From contig BSBM01001026.1 of NCBI GenBank assembly GCA_027924585.1, positions 1,806,501 through 1,870,500 of the forward strand: 64,000 nt of DNA, in the 5' to 3' direction. The translations under genes were made by a program, and so were the position numbers. Positions 34,900-45,299 of the stretch are shown one piece after another; positions within the stretch are counted from its first letter, which is position 1, and every line of letters begins with the position of its first letter. The notes beneath the pieces are model-generated. The model saw only the letters and a list, made by a program, of their open reading frames with translations, ran no database searches and was not told where the DNA came from. The stretch comes from Larix kaempferi (taxonomy: Eukaryota; Streptophyta; Pinopsida; Pinales; Pinaceae).

Positions 34900-35002
34900 A
34901 ACTGGAGCATCGTCTTGATGCTCATCATCCAGTGCTTACATCCATAGCCATGGAAGGATCCTCCTCTCACCATGCTTGGAATGGATTCAACAAATGTGTC
35001 CA

Positions 35003-36465
35003 TCACTTCTTCCTCGAAGTGTCGTCAATTTGAAGAACACCAAGCCTCTCTCTGAAGTACTCGAACTTCACTTTGGCTAGTGGTTTAGTCAGTACATCTG
35101 CAATCTGCTCATTCGTCGCAACATACAGGAGCTTCTTTGCTCCTCTCTGCACCATATCCCTGATATAGTGATATTTGATCTCAATGTGTTTCGACCTATC
35201 GTGTAAGACCGGGTTCTCAGACAACTTCACACAACTCTGGTTATCATAGAAGATACCAGTAGCCTCCAACGGTATATCAAATAACTTAGACAGTAGCTTC
35301 CTCATCCATACTGCCTCACAACTAGCCAAACAAGATGCAACATACTCTGCTTCGGCTGTACTCAGTGCTACGCAGGACTGCTTCCTGCTAAACCAAGAGA
35401 TCACACCTGATCCCATACTGAAGTAGCACCCAGAAGTGCTCTTCCTATATGCAGCACTGCCTGCCTAATCTGAATCAACATAACCCTACAGGTTAAAATT
35501 TTGATTTGCATCATACTTGATCCCATAATCAATTGTACACTTTAGGTACCTCATAATATGTTTTACAGCAACCAGGTGAACACCTCTGGGATCCGTCGGG
35601 AACCAGCTCAATGTGTTCACCGCAAAGCAAATATCTAGTCTCGTGTTCGTCAGGTACATCAATTTCCCAATTATCTGATGATAAACAGTGAAATCAACCG
35701 GATCAGATGAAGCATCACACAGAAGCTTCAGGTTCGATGCCATAGGTGTGGCCATGTCCTTGCAGTCCATCACCCCAAACCTCTTCAGGATCTCTACTAC
35801 AAAATTCCCTTGTCCAAGGAAGATTCCATCTTCACTCTGCCACACCTCCATACCTAGAAAGTAGTGCATCATCCACAAGTTCTTCATCTTGAACTCAGCA
35901 GCAAGCTTCCGCTGCATGCCGACAATCAATCTATCCTCACCTGTAACAAACAGGTTATCCGCATACAAAAGTAGTATCACTCGATTGCTTTCCTCAACCT
36001 TGTAGTAAAAGTTGGAATTCGGTTTACTCTTGGTAAAGCCCAAACTGGATAGAAATCCATCTATTCTGCCATACCAGGTTCTGCACATATATGAGTTCCC
36101 GTCATGTGTCTCAAAACCAAGTGGCTGCTCCACATACACTTCCTCTTCGACTCCACCATTCAAGAAGGCTATCTTGACATCCATCTGGTGTATCTTCCAT
36201 TTCATCACTCACTTTGTATTTCTCCATGCTACAATCTGCAGCATGATTGATCTTATAGATCCACTTGGAAGTCACGAAAAACTTCCCTTCTGGTTTGGGA
36301 CCACATCCCAACCATCATTCTTCATGATCGACGGATCATGGCATTCTTCCATTACTTCATCCCAGATCCTGGGAACTTCAATATATTCAATATCTTCAAT
36401 AGATATCTTTGTTGCTGGAACAAATGTTGTAGTCCTTCTTTTGTAGGTGATGGTATCTGATCTTT
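35003..36465 (-). pseudogene. pol: RT and RNase H of copia-2 (broken)
   Basis: On the minus strand: PATKISIEDIEYIEVPRIWD, then WDVVPKPEGKFFVTSKWIYK at the RT start. About 40 codons are missing between SMEKYK and MKWKIHQMDVKIAFLNGG. The catalytic box reads YADN instead of YVDD, so the second Asp is lost. MHYFLGMEVWQSEDGIFLGQ and LTNTRLDICFAVNTLS follow. RNase H has GYVDSD, KSTSGCYFS, STAEAEYVAS, RSKHIEIKYHYIRDMVQRG and IADVLTKPLAKVKFEYF, ending at 35003. TAG codons stand where Gln (35486) and Trp (about 35468) are expected. RNase H itself keeps its motifs. Confidence 0.92.
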
Positions 36466-36900
36466 CCTACAAAACAAGTTAAATTGCATGATTAGAAACA
36501 TCTCATAGTTTTTAGAACAAGTTCTTACTCATAAAGAAATATGTCATACATTCATGCAATTAATTTAGTCAATGCTTCAATACAACATTTATCCATATCC
36601 CGTGACTTTCTAGATGCCTTCCAATCTCTACCAGAACATTGTTAAGAGTGTGCACAACTCCCAACATGTCAGCAAAGAGGTTTCATTCTATATAAGTAGC
36701 AATGGAATGTTTTATAGTGCCATAAGCCACTTACCTATGTATATTAGTAGTATACTGTTCATCAATGCAACTATTCTAATATGCATAATACACAACCTAA
36801 TTCTAGGTACATCAGTATATACATCATTGAACAGTATTATTTAAACAATCAAATATGCAAGAAATGATAATTTAAATATTTATCTTTGTTTGTTTGTTGG
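36466..36900 (-). other. Non-coding segment between INT piece and RT of copia-2
   Basis: AT-rich DNA stands where the rest of integrase should be. On the minus strand it ends in TTTAACTTGTTTTGTAG before GAAAGATCAGATACC, which is a good match to a plant intron acceptor. Whether it is an intron-like insert or replaced DNA cannot be told from sequence alone. Confidence 0.4.
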
Positions 36901-36904
36901 GTTG

Positions 36905-37035
36905 ACTCCCTCTTAGTCTTTGCTTCCTTTCTGCAACTCCATTCTGATGTGGATTGTGAAAAGTGGTCAACTCCCTCTGAATATCTACATCCTTGCAGAA
37001 ACTACTGGAGTGTGCTCCCTCTTGATATTTGCTTC
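36905..37035 (-). pseudogene. Integrase fragment of copia-2
   Basis: The minus strand encodes SSFCKDVDIQRELTTFHNPH followed by QNGVAERKQR, which is the catalytic-core end of copia integrase (FCxxxGIxRELTxPYNPQQNGVAERKNR) and includes the third catalytic residue, Glu. Sequence on both sides is not integrase. It shows that the element once had a normal pol and that the flanking DNA replaced or interrupted it. Confidence 0.75.
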
Positions 37036-38100
37036 CTGGATTACCTGTCCTTGAACTTATATTCAGCCTTGAACCCTATGCATGCTTATTAGTATCATTA
37101 TTGTGTTATCCTTGATATCTCATACATAATCATACATTCATTAGTATATTCTCAATACTATCAAAACACAATAATCTTAAGCATGTATAGTCATGATCAT
37201 TTCAAACAAAAATAATAAGCATTAGTATTGAAGATTTATATAGGACTCTTATGGTTAGTCATATCATAAATTAAAGTAAGAAACATAATATGCCTAAACC
37301 CGTGATTACTCAAAACTATACTTTCATGACTCTTCTAGTTAGTCATATCATCAATTAAGGTAAGAAACATAATATGCACACACTCATGATTATTCAAACC
37401 TATAACTTCATGAGTAATCATTATTAATCATGCCATGTATACTTATATAAGAGATCCTATCATAAGGTAGGATTCTAACTTGATATAGGAAAAACATACA
37501 TGGATTAGCATGCTAGCTAGTTATGTCTAACATACCCGCATAATGTCTTCTTGTTTTCTTCAATGACTTGTGCTAGTTAAATACATATCTCATAGGTTAA
37601 CCATTATAGAACCAAGTTATACATACCTCGTAAGTAGATGATCCATGACCATGGATGAATTTTTGTCTTCATGTCACCATGATCATATGTTCTTGAAGTA
37701 GAACATGATTTGTCTTTCTTGGTGTACCTTTCATGTTAGCAAACAACATAAACCTTATACAACATCACAATGCATTAGTACAATCATAAGTGTCAAAACC
37801 TTAATCAATGAATATCTTCTATCATGTATTCATAATTTTATTAAGGTGATACGACAAGTCTAAGGTTAATCAAGATTGTACTAACCTTAATGAAGACAAA
37901 CATACCATAAGCTTAATCAGGAATATATCTCAAAACGTACCTGGATAAGTCATACATGTCGATATTGCTTGTAATCTTCTTATGTAAGCCCTTAGCCTCA
38001 TATCCCTCTGAAACAAAAACTTCTTCACTTGTGCAAGTGACCAATCCATTCTCTTCTAGGATTAACCCAAACCACTTGATTTGCAGAAACTGGATCTAGA
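37036..38100 (-). other. Unrecognised AT-rich internal DNA of copia-2
   Basis: It stands where protease and integrase are expected. An ~83-bp block (GTTAGTCATATCAT, AAACATAATATGC) is doubled at about 37243-37410. On the minus strand, splice-like borders flank small open pieces, e.g. TTTGTTTCAG before 38007 and CAG|GTACG at 37941. No protein family is recognised. Confidence 0.4.
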
Positions 38101-39231
38101 GCTGGATTAGGGTTTGTCAGGGAAACCTTAAAAATTCAAACTTTGAGTTTCAAGCTTTTGAAAGGATAGAAATATGCGCCTTGATGAGCTGATCAACTTG
38201 GTATACTCAGAATTTGAAAACTACAAAGTTTCACCCCTCAAATTTGCCTTTGAAACTTCCAAATTCACTAGACATGACCCCGAACTAGGGTTTGATAAAG
38301 GCCACCCTTTTTCCCAATAAAAAGGTTCAATCCAAAGCTCTAAGATTCTATTTTCCTGAGGAGCTTCCATCCATGGTCACAGATTTAAAAAATTCCCATT
38401 TTTGCAGAAGCCCTAATTTTCCACTTTTCTGAACAAAGTCCCGAACTAGGGTCTGATCAAGCCTGGCCTTCTGCCAAACCAAAAAATCTGATATTGGTAT
38501 CTAAATTTCAATTTTTATTAGTATCATCCAGCCGTGGTCTCTTATTACAAAAATTCCAACTTTCTTCGGAACCCTAAATTCCCGAAGCCATGAATGAAGG
38601 TGCTCAAAAAATAATTCTGTTTTGACAGAAATATGCACCTGATTGTTTTTGGTGTAACTCCTAACTTTCCAATCCATAGGGCCTGAAACATTTTCCTGTG
38701 GTATCCTAACCTATCATCTTTCCAACCCCATAGTTCTGACCTCAAATGGATTCTCTGAGAAAGAGTTATTCCAAGTGTCGCAACATGACCTATTTATGGG
38801 ATAAAATAGGAGAGTTAACTTGTATGGAATGACATGTGTCACTGGTTCAGTTTTGGCCTCTGAAAAAGTTACCTGGGAAATTACAGTCTGTTCACTACCT
38901 GTCACATTTTACGAAATTTCATTTGGAGCTTCCTATCCCAATTTATGACCTCTTTCCCTAGGTCACCTGTTTATGACTCAAATCTGGAAGAGGCAGAAAC
39001 CCTAGATTGTACAGATCATAAAACATAAAGTACAATGCATTAGAAGTTTTCCTTTGGACACACGGTACATGTGGATCTAATATTCGACCTGTAAAAGTTT
39101 CAGATCCGAAAAATTCGCCAAAATGGATTTATAGCGAAAGTGCTATGATGACTGGTTTTTGCTATATCAAGCCCAAGCATCACAAGTACGACAAGTGTCA
39201 TACAATCCATACCATGCCTTCTTTCAGGCTA
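38101..39231 (-). other. Leader region of copia-2
   Basis: About 1.1 kb after the PBS without a gag frame. On the minus strand, CAAACCCTAGTTCGGG and CAGACCCTAGTTCGGG lie in two imperfect repeats about 170 bp apart. Confidence 0.5.
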
Positions 39232-39243
39232 GCTCTGATACCA
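39232..39243 (-). promoter_or_regulatory. Primer binding site of copia-2
   Basis: On the minus strand TGGTATCAGAGC follows the 5' LTR end CTAACA with no gap; it is complementary to initiator methionine tRNA. Confidence 0.95.
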
Positions 39244-39867
39244 TGTTAGTTTTTCAAAATTTACTTCAATCTTATCTAGGATCTTAACTAAGAGAATAAC
39301 ATGTACATCATATCTATAGCATATCAATCATGGACACAATAATGCAAGCACACAAGAGACACAGAGTTTACTTGGGGAAAACCATAAAGGTGAAAAACCC
39401 CAATAACTTCCTCAGAGATAGATAGAGCAATGATACCACCCAAGCATAAGAGATAGGAATATCCTAGCAGCAGCTTCTCCTCCTCCACAAGTGTGCCACT
39501 CTCCAAAGAGTGTGTGTGAGAATAAAATGATGAAATAGAGTGCCTCCCACACTCTGTTTATACTTGACTTGACTTGCCTAATAACTTTTACTAGGTCGGC
39601 CTCAACTTAACCACATGACACAATGCGGACTGGGCCGACACCCAATAGGGTGGTCTAATAACCCTTTGACCCACATGGACGACCCTCAATAGCGTGGTCT
39701 AATAACCCTTTGACCCACATGACTTATGCAGGGCCGACCCCAACAAGGTGGTCTAATAACCCATCAAGTATAAGTTACGACACTTTCATATACAGGAATA
39801 ATAACATCTCTATAGGAATGCAATATACATATATGAAATACATTGCGAAGTTACATATACATCAACA
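39244..39867 (-). mobile_element. 5' LTR of copia-2
   Basis: On the plus strand it starts TGTTAGTTTTTCAAAAT and ends CATATACATCAACA. Compared with the 3' LTR it has one extra copy of the GGTCTAATAACCC-containing repeat, a changed TATA box (TATAAACA on the sense strand) and a deletion of about 30 bp near the U3 start. These indels and scattered substitutions show an older insertion than gypsy-2. Confidence 0.95.
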
Positions 39868-39872
39868 ATGTG

Positions 39873-40482
39873 TAAAGGACATTATTGTTTCAATGTGTTG
39901 AAGGAAACAATTGTGAAGAAATTCATAAACCAACAAGGATTTAAATTATTAGTGGTCTAAAATGTAGCTTGTAGAATTCTATGTAGGATGTAAGCAGTGA
40001 TGAAGAAAAAAATACAAAATGGAGTATTTAGTTAGTGGTAGTGTTAAGTCGTTAGTATTTACTTATATGATCAACCATATATCCAGATCACGTCTATCTT
40101 TTGGAATTTCAAAATAGTTCTTGAGATCAATACTATATAAAGATCATATTTCTAATAGTGTTAAGGATGTGAATTATATTTTGTCAAGTTATTCTTTACT
40201 TCATATTTTCAACATATATATTGACCCTTTTGCTTCCATTTATTGTGTTTTCTTGGGGGACTGCTTTATTTCCTGTATTTGAGGACTCGTATATGGATTG
40301 TATCTTGTGCATGACCATCCATTTGTTTCAAGGAACCTACATCCTCGGGTGCATGACTGTAAAGTTTTGAATTGTCTTAGCTTTATTTTATGTTCTTTAC
40401 TACCGAACCTCTTAGGAAAAGTATGTTTTAAGAGCTTCTTGATTTTGTTATTTGTATTATGATATAATATTTTTTAATTGTA
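39873..40482. other. AT-rich non-coding DNA between copia-2 and gypsy-2
   Basis: No reading frame of note. Its last five bases, CTATT, form the target duplication of gypsy-2. Confidence 0.65.
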
Positions 40483-40487
40483 CTATT

Positions 40488-41212
40488 TGTAGCTAGGGTT
40501 TTACCCCTAGCTTGTGCAAATGAGCACCTACTAAGGAGAATGGACTCCTTAGTAGCAGTTCAGTAAATGTAAATAATTAAGCTAAAACATAAATTAAATT
40601 ACTTCTAAAACATGCATGAAACATAAACAATTAATTTAAAAGATGGATTTTTGTATTGATATTACCTTCAATGTGAAGGTTTGATGAAGCCCTTTGCAGT
40701 GTCCAAGAGGATGCTCCAAGCTTCAATATGCTCCTTCTCCTTCTCCAATGATGGGAATGGGCCAAAAGTGGCTCTCAAGGTGAAAGTAGTTCAATGGTGA
40801 ACTAGGGTTTCGAGAGAGATTTTGGCAGAGTAAGGGTGCTTGTGATTGTGGATATGGAATAAGGGATCTCCATCACCTATTTATAGTTTTTTGGTGCTGG
40901 AGTGCTGAACCATGGTTTTGGGAAACACATGGTTTTGTGCAGCTGTATAGGGTTTTTTCCTCCTTTTCCTCATTATTTTATATTTTTTCTTCCTTTTTTA
41001 GGGGTTTTTGCTATTCTTAGAGGAAAAAAGGGGGTTTTTTAGCCCTTTTTAGGCTATTTTGATGGTTTTGTGGCCTTTTGGAGGCATTTTAGGCCTTTTG
41101 GAGGCTTTTTAATGGGATTTTTTGGGATTTTAAGGGAAATATGGTAGGAAAATGGACAAATGAGCCATATAATGTGGTGGATGAGGTAGTGAACACTTTT
41201 TGGGTGTTAACA
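40488..41212 (-). mobile_element. 3' LTR of gypsy-2
   Basis: On the plus strand it starts TGTAGCTAGGGTTTTACC and ends TGGGTGTTAACA. It is almost identical to the right LTR. A short inverted pair CTAGGGGTAAA/TTTTACCCCTAG lies at its sense 3' end. Confidence 0.96.
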
Positions 41213-41225
41213 GATTGCCCCCTGA
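41213..41225 (-). promoter_or_regulatory. Polypurine tract of gypsy-2
   Basis: On the minus strand CAGGGGGCAATC lies directly before TGTTAACACCC, the 3' LTR start. Confidence 0.82.
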
Positions 41226-41361
41226 TGTGCGAGGGCAGGAGCTCATCGTATGGCCGATGGACATCATAAGTCATGAATGGTTTTCCTGGGATGTGGAGAG
41301 AAGAGAAGAAACAAACTGAAGCCCGGAACAACGATCCCGAACAACTGCAAGAACTAAAAGT

Positions 41362-41605
41362 ACATAACCTCAAAAATGGATGAGGAATCATCTGATCATA
41401 TGGACGAGGCGGGCATTCCCATGCTCGTATCAGGATATAACATAATAATAACAATGGGTTCCAAAAAAAGGGGACCTGAAATATACATGACCTCAAATAC
41501 TGACTGAGGAATAATCTCAATATATGGACGAGGCGGGCATACCCATGCTCGTATCAAGATATATAAACAGAACTGTGAGGTCCGAAAAGGGGGACCTGTA
41601 AGATA
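41362..41605. repeat. 122-bp repeat, 2 units, in the 3' region of gypsy-2
   Basis: Units start TACATAACCTCAAA / TACATGACCTCAAA at 41362 and 41484 and share ATGGACGAGGCGGGCAT and CCCATGCTCGTATCA; a third start occurs at 41604. Period 120-122 bp. The array lies within 150 bp of the PPT. Confidence 0.88.
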
Positions 41606-42556
41606 CATGACCACTGTGTACATCATAAGAGTCCAGAGGGGACACAAATCTGGGACATACTGCTGAGCGAATCATGTGTGAACGGCAGAACTGGTGCACT
41701 GGAACAATCAACAGTGCTACTGAGTGTGATACCAAAGGAACGGATGAGCTGCTGGATCATAGTGACAAGGGGTACACTCGCAATGGTACACTGAACTGGG
41801 ACTGAAACTGGGTACTCAAGGAAGCATGTAACTGGATGGCTTCCGAATACAAATGCCAACGCAGCCCGGACATCCACGGGAACATATAACTGGTCGTTCC
41901 GAAGTGACTCACCAATGTGCTAGAGTCGGGGGAAATCCGGGGTCTTCGACTAAAAACTGATGGGATATAATCCTACGCGATCCTCAACGATGAGATGAAG
42001 GTGCTGAAGTCGAGCATGTGAGGAACAACCACTCGGAGAGGCAATGATGACTCCTCTCAGAATGGTTCGTAGGCACTTACCACAGATGGTGATAAGTCCA
42101 AGGCGTAGGGACCTCTGGGCCTATCCTCTGGAATAGAGGAGCTGTCGTCGACAGAGGGAGACCTGCAACTATCAAGGCAATTATGTTTCCTTGACAGGAG
42201 CGCGAGGTGAAGAACCGAAATGTGATAGTACTGATGGCAGGACTGACAAACTGTGGAGGGTCAACTGGGAAAGTAGAGTGGGTGGACTCAAACTTCCTTT
42301 GTTCAGAGTATGATAATGGGGATGATCTGGTAGCATATGAAACTGGCTGAGGGGAAAGGGATCATAGCTGTAATGGATCTGGGAGGATAACTGGGCTGAG
42401 GGAGACTCAAGTTGGGGTAAAATGGCAGGAGACTGCAGAATACTCTGAACAAAGGCGACCTGATTGGGGGTGCTGCCGAGATGATCGATCATAGTGCCTG
42501 GAGGCACGGGGGAAAACTTCTTCATGGGTTAAGGAACTAGAAGAAGTGTGTGTAAA
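41606..42556 (-). other. 3' non-coding region of gypsy-2
   Basis: Several short minus-strand frames (up to 114 codons) cross it but none has a recognisable domain. It replaces the rest of pol. Confidence 0.55.
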
Positions 42557-42766
42557 ATGATACTGTCGTGTGGATTTTACGAGCCCAGGACAGTTCATGC
42601 TCGTGGTTGCTTTCAATTTTAAGGAGTCTGAAAGTGATAAGAAGACTCTGAAGTAATGGAATGGTACTGTCGTGTGGATTTTACGAGCCCAGGACAGTTC
42701 GTGCTCATGGTTGCTTTCAATTTTAGAGAGTCTGAAAGCAAGTAAGAAGACTCCAGGGGGTTGCTT
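42557..42766. repeat. 105-bp repeat, 2 units, in the 3' region of gypsy-2
   Basis: ACTGTCGTGTGGATTTTACG occurs at 42561 and 42666, and the whole 105-bp unit is doubled with few differences. Confidence 0.9.
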
Positions 42767-43004
42767 TTTCGTAGATTTAGTCTCCAAGGCCCAAAGAAGC
42801 ATAAAAGGATGCAATGAAGAACTCTTCTAGCCGGTGTGACTAGAGTATTCCTTTTTCGTAATTAGTCTACCAGGTCCGGAAAAGGGTTAAACTTATACCA
42901 GATAGACTCCCTTTCAGGTACTTTAGCGAGCATGAAAGGAAGCAAGATTTCTCGGCGATCTTTTCATTCTTTTAAAAGTCAGAAAAGAGCTTAACGGAAA
43001 CTCC
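42767..43004. repeat. Imperfect CTTTTTCGTA-type repeats
   Basis: Three diverged copies of a block starting CTTTTTCGTA and containing CCGGAAAAGGG/CCCGAAAAAGGG lie at about 42768, 42849 and 43012. They continue the repeat-rich character of this 3' region up to the end of the RT fragment. Confidence 0.6.
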
Positions 43005-43664
43005 CTAAGTGCCTTTTTCGTAAAGGACTTGTCCGGCCCGAAAAAGGGATAAAATTATACCGAACAAAAGGTGGCCTGATCGTTTCCGGGAACAAGCTAT
43101 AAGGTCATCAAGGTAGACTAACAGGATATGGACCAAGTCGTGAAAGCAATAGGTCATGGCCCGCTGGAAAGTGGCACCAACATTTTTGAGGCCGAACGGC
43201 ATGACGCGATAGGCAAAGGTGCCCCATGGGGTAGTAAAGGCAGTTTTGTACTGGTCTTCCTTACGGATCTGAATCTGGTTGTATCCGGAAAAACCATCCA
43301 TGAAGGAGAGGACTTCATGCCCCGCACACGCATCAATGAGCTGGTCAATAAATGGCATGGGGAAATTGTCCTTGGGACAAGCGCGGTTTAAATCGCGGAA
43401 GTCAGTGCATACTCGAATGGTGCCTTGTTTTTTGTTAATGGGAATGGGATTTGAAACCCAAGTGGTATAGGCAATAGGATAAATGAACCCTGCCTTGCGT
43501 AGCTTCTCAATCTCGGCTTTAACAGCTGGGAGCTTTGAGGGATGAATGGGTCGCTGCTTCTGACGAACGCGGGGTACATCAGGCCATGTGTCAATGTGGT
43601 GCTCTATAATTGCAGGGTCAAGACCAGGCATTTCGGTATAGGACCAGGCAAAGACATCACGGAA
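43005..43664 (-). pseudogene. pol: Truncated reverse transcriptase of gypsy-2
   Basis: The frame resumes after a TAA (43665-43667) with FRDVFAWSYTEMPGLDPAI. It has KAGFIYPIAYTTWVSNPIPI, RVCTDFRDLNRACPKDNFPM, FMDGFSGYNQIQI, MPFGLKNVGATFQRAMTY and the intact catalytic VYLDDLIACS. Homology to gypsy-1 stops at about 43075 within SRKRSGHL. The last ~23 codons to 43005 come from fused 3' DNA. The thumb, RNase H and integrase are absent, so no functional RT is expected. The deletion end lies within a short GHL-coding stretch. Confidence 0.92.
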
Positions 43665-44177
43665 TTATCTGAAAAGGTTTATGTAGTCCTCAATCTCTTG
43701 TTTACTGCAGAATGCTCCTAAAGTGATGAGTTCAGGGGCACGTCCTGGGGAAGTGATATCAACTTGGATGACAGGTGAGATGTTGGCCATGTTACCTTCC
43801 TCGAAGGCATCAGGAGCAGGAATAGGATCCTTGAACCAGTCGACCTTGGTGGGGAGGAAGTCTTTAGACTCAACTGTGAATTGGTTAGCTGTGCGAGAGG
43901 AGGATTCTTCTGGGATGAAATAGGAATGGTGGTGCATGTCGTCCCATGGATAGTCCGGGGCGGTAAGGGCCTCAAGAATCTCCTCATCGGTATGGAAAGT
44001 TTGCGTCGTCAAATCGGTTGACGAGGGGGAAGTGGTAGAAGAAATCATATAGATGGTATTAATCTCTCCAGAAGGTGAAGAGTCTGGGGGGAAGATCTCC
44101 TCAATGGTAGGTGGTGCCGTCTCAAGATCCAGATTGTTCATCTCATAGAGAGCCGCTCTGTAATCCGGGAGATCGGG

Positions 44178-44219
44178 ACAATGATGTGAATAATGCCCGT
44201 AAATACCGCATATGGTGCA
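44178..44219 (-). other. Zinc knuckle in the PR-RT linker (gag-like copy)
   Basis: CTICGIYGHYSHHC fits CX2CX4HX4C. With the preceding LRTNHS it parallels LRTNHP plus CSICGVYGHYTHAC in gag. Such knuckles bind single-stranded nucleic acid. Confidence 0.88.
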
Positions 44220-44339
44220 GGAGTGGTTGGTACGTAGGGACTTATCTTTAGGCTTGGGAGTGGGATTGAGTTCGACAGTTGGGATGTTGGGGTCGTCGTC
44301 GAGCATCTGCATGTGCTTCTGTAGGGCTGGTAACTGAGG

Positions 44340-44381
44340 GCATTGGTGAGTGGCATGGCCCAACTCGTCACACAGCGAGCA
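44340..44381 (-). other. Second zinc knuckle in the PR-RT linker
   Basis: CSLCDELGHATHQC fits CX2CX4HX4C and lies about 40 residues before the gag-like knuckle. It is more diverged from the gag one. Confidence 0.85.
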
Positions 44382-45296
44382 TTTGGGAGGAGCACGAAAC
44401 ACTGGAGGGTTTTTGACTGTCTTGGGAGGTGGGATAGCAGTGTAAGGTTGTGGACCTCTGCCCCTAGTGGGTTTGGGAGGAGGAGGGGGAGCCGTGGAGG
44501 ATGAAGGGGTAGAGACACCAGGAGGTGGCTGAGAGGTAGTAGCCATGGGTTGCACCGGTTGGAGGATGACATCTGGTGTCGGCGGGCGAACGGGAGGCGA
44601 AAGATACCATACAGGTAATCCCAAAGTTAACCCAGGGAGGCTAAGGGTAGCCATGACCGGGGCGCTTACTACTCCTGATGGAGGGACTAGGAAGGGGATC
44701 ATATGGATAGGTGTAACACCAATGTGGCTAGGTACCAATGGAGGTTTAGGCAACAAGGGTGGTTGATTGTTAGGTGGTTGGTTGTCGTGGGACAAGGTAC
44801 ATAAGTCAGACACGTCCGTGGGAGCCGAGGGAGGCGGAATAGATTGGAAGGTGGAAGTCATCGGCGCGTCTGAGTAGACTCCAGGCCCCGTAGCGGAAAC
44901 AAATGAGGTGGTGGCACGAGAAACAGGTTGTTCAACCATGGGGAGAACATTTTCAGGTGCCGCGGGAGCACTGGGATCATAGTAGGTGAGCTGGTCAACC
45001 TTAACCACGTGTCCCTCATGGGGGAACATCATGGTGCGAAAGACAGAGGAGGCAACTGCCCGCATGGCATACATGTAGCTGCGGCCAAGTAAAAGGTTAT
45101 AATCCAATTGGGCATTGATTACCTCAATGTCAATGAGTACAGTTTTGCCACCTAACTGGACGGGGACATTGGCTAGGAGGCCTTGGGGCTGAGCCGAACG
45201 ACCGTCATAGGCGCGTAATGCAGTGGTGGACTGTTGGAGAGGAGGGGATCCCAGCTTCTGCCATACGAATGTAGACATAACGCATGTGGAGGCACC

Positions 45297-45299
45297 CTA
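45297..45299 (-). other. TAG stop within the protease active site of gypsy-2
   Basis: The frame reads CIID-TAG-GAST. In gypsy-1 the matching codon is GAA (NEGVST), so a one-base change from a Glu codon explains the stop. It divides gag from the rest in the same frame. Confidence 0.9.

Larger units (their letters stand above)
33018..39867 (-). mobile_element. Copia-2: LTR-bounded copia element lacking gag and most of INT
   Basis: LTRs at 33018-33618 and 39244-39867 are of the same family as the LTRs at 963 and 5198. The PBS lies left of the right-hand LTR and a PPT right of the left-hand LTR, so the sense strand is minus. The flanks are ATGTT and ATGTG, a target duplication with one mismatch. 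Inside, only a short integrase piece, an RT with an internal deletion and RNase H are recognisable. Gag and protease are absent. A long repeat-rich 3' region follows pol. The element could have moved only with proteins supplied by a relative. Confidence 0.92.
43665..45296 (-). pseudogene. pol: Protease and long linker with two extra zinc knuckles, gypsy-2
   Basis: It follows gag in the same frame after one TAG. The protease starts GASTCVMS (active-site tail), with QLGGKTVLIDIEVINAQLDY and LLGRSYMYAMRAV. A linker of about 400 residues follows, rich in Pro, Ser and Thr. It holds two perfect CX2CX4HX4C zinc knuckles: CSLCDELGHATHQC (44340-44381) and CTICGIYGHYSHHC (44178-44219). The conserved tether DEEILEALTAPDYPWDDM and then EIEDYINLFR lead to RT. 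Knuckles normally sit in gag, and the second closely resembles the gag knuckle of this element. 537 codons are open from the first ATG at 45278. Confidence 0.88.

Noticed and set aside
43005-43075. C-terminal extension of the gypsy-2 RT as a new domain
   Set aside because: Homology to RT stops at about 43075 and the remaining ~23 codons are accidental read-through into repeat DNA.
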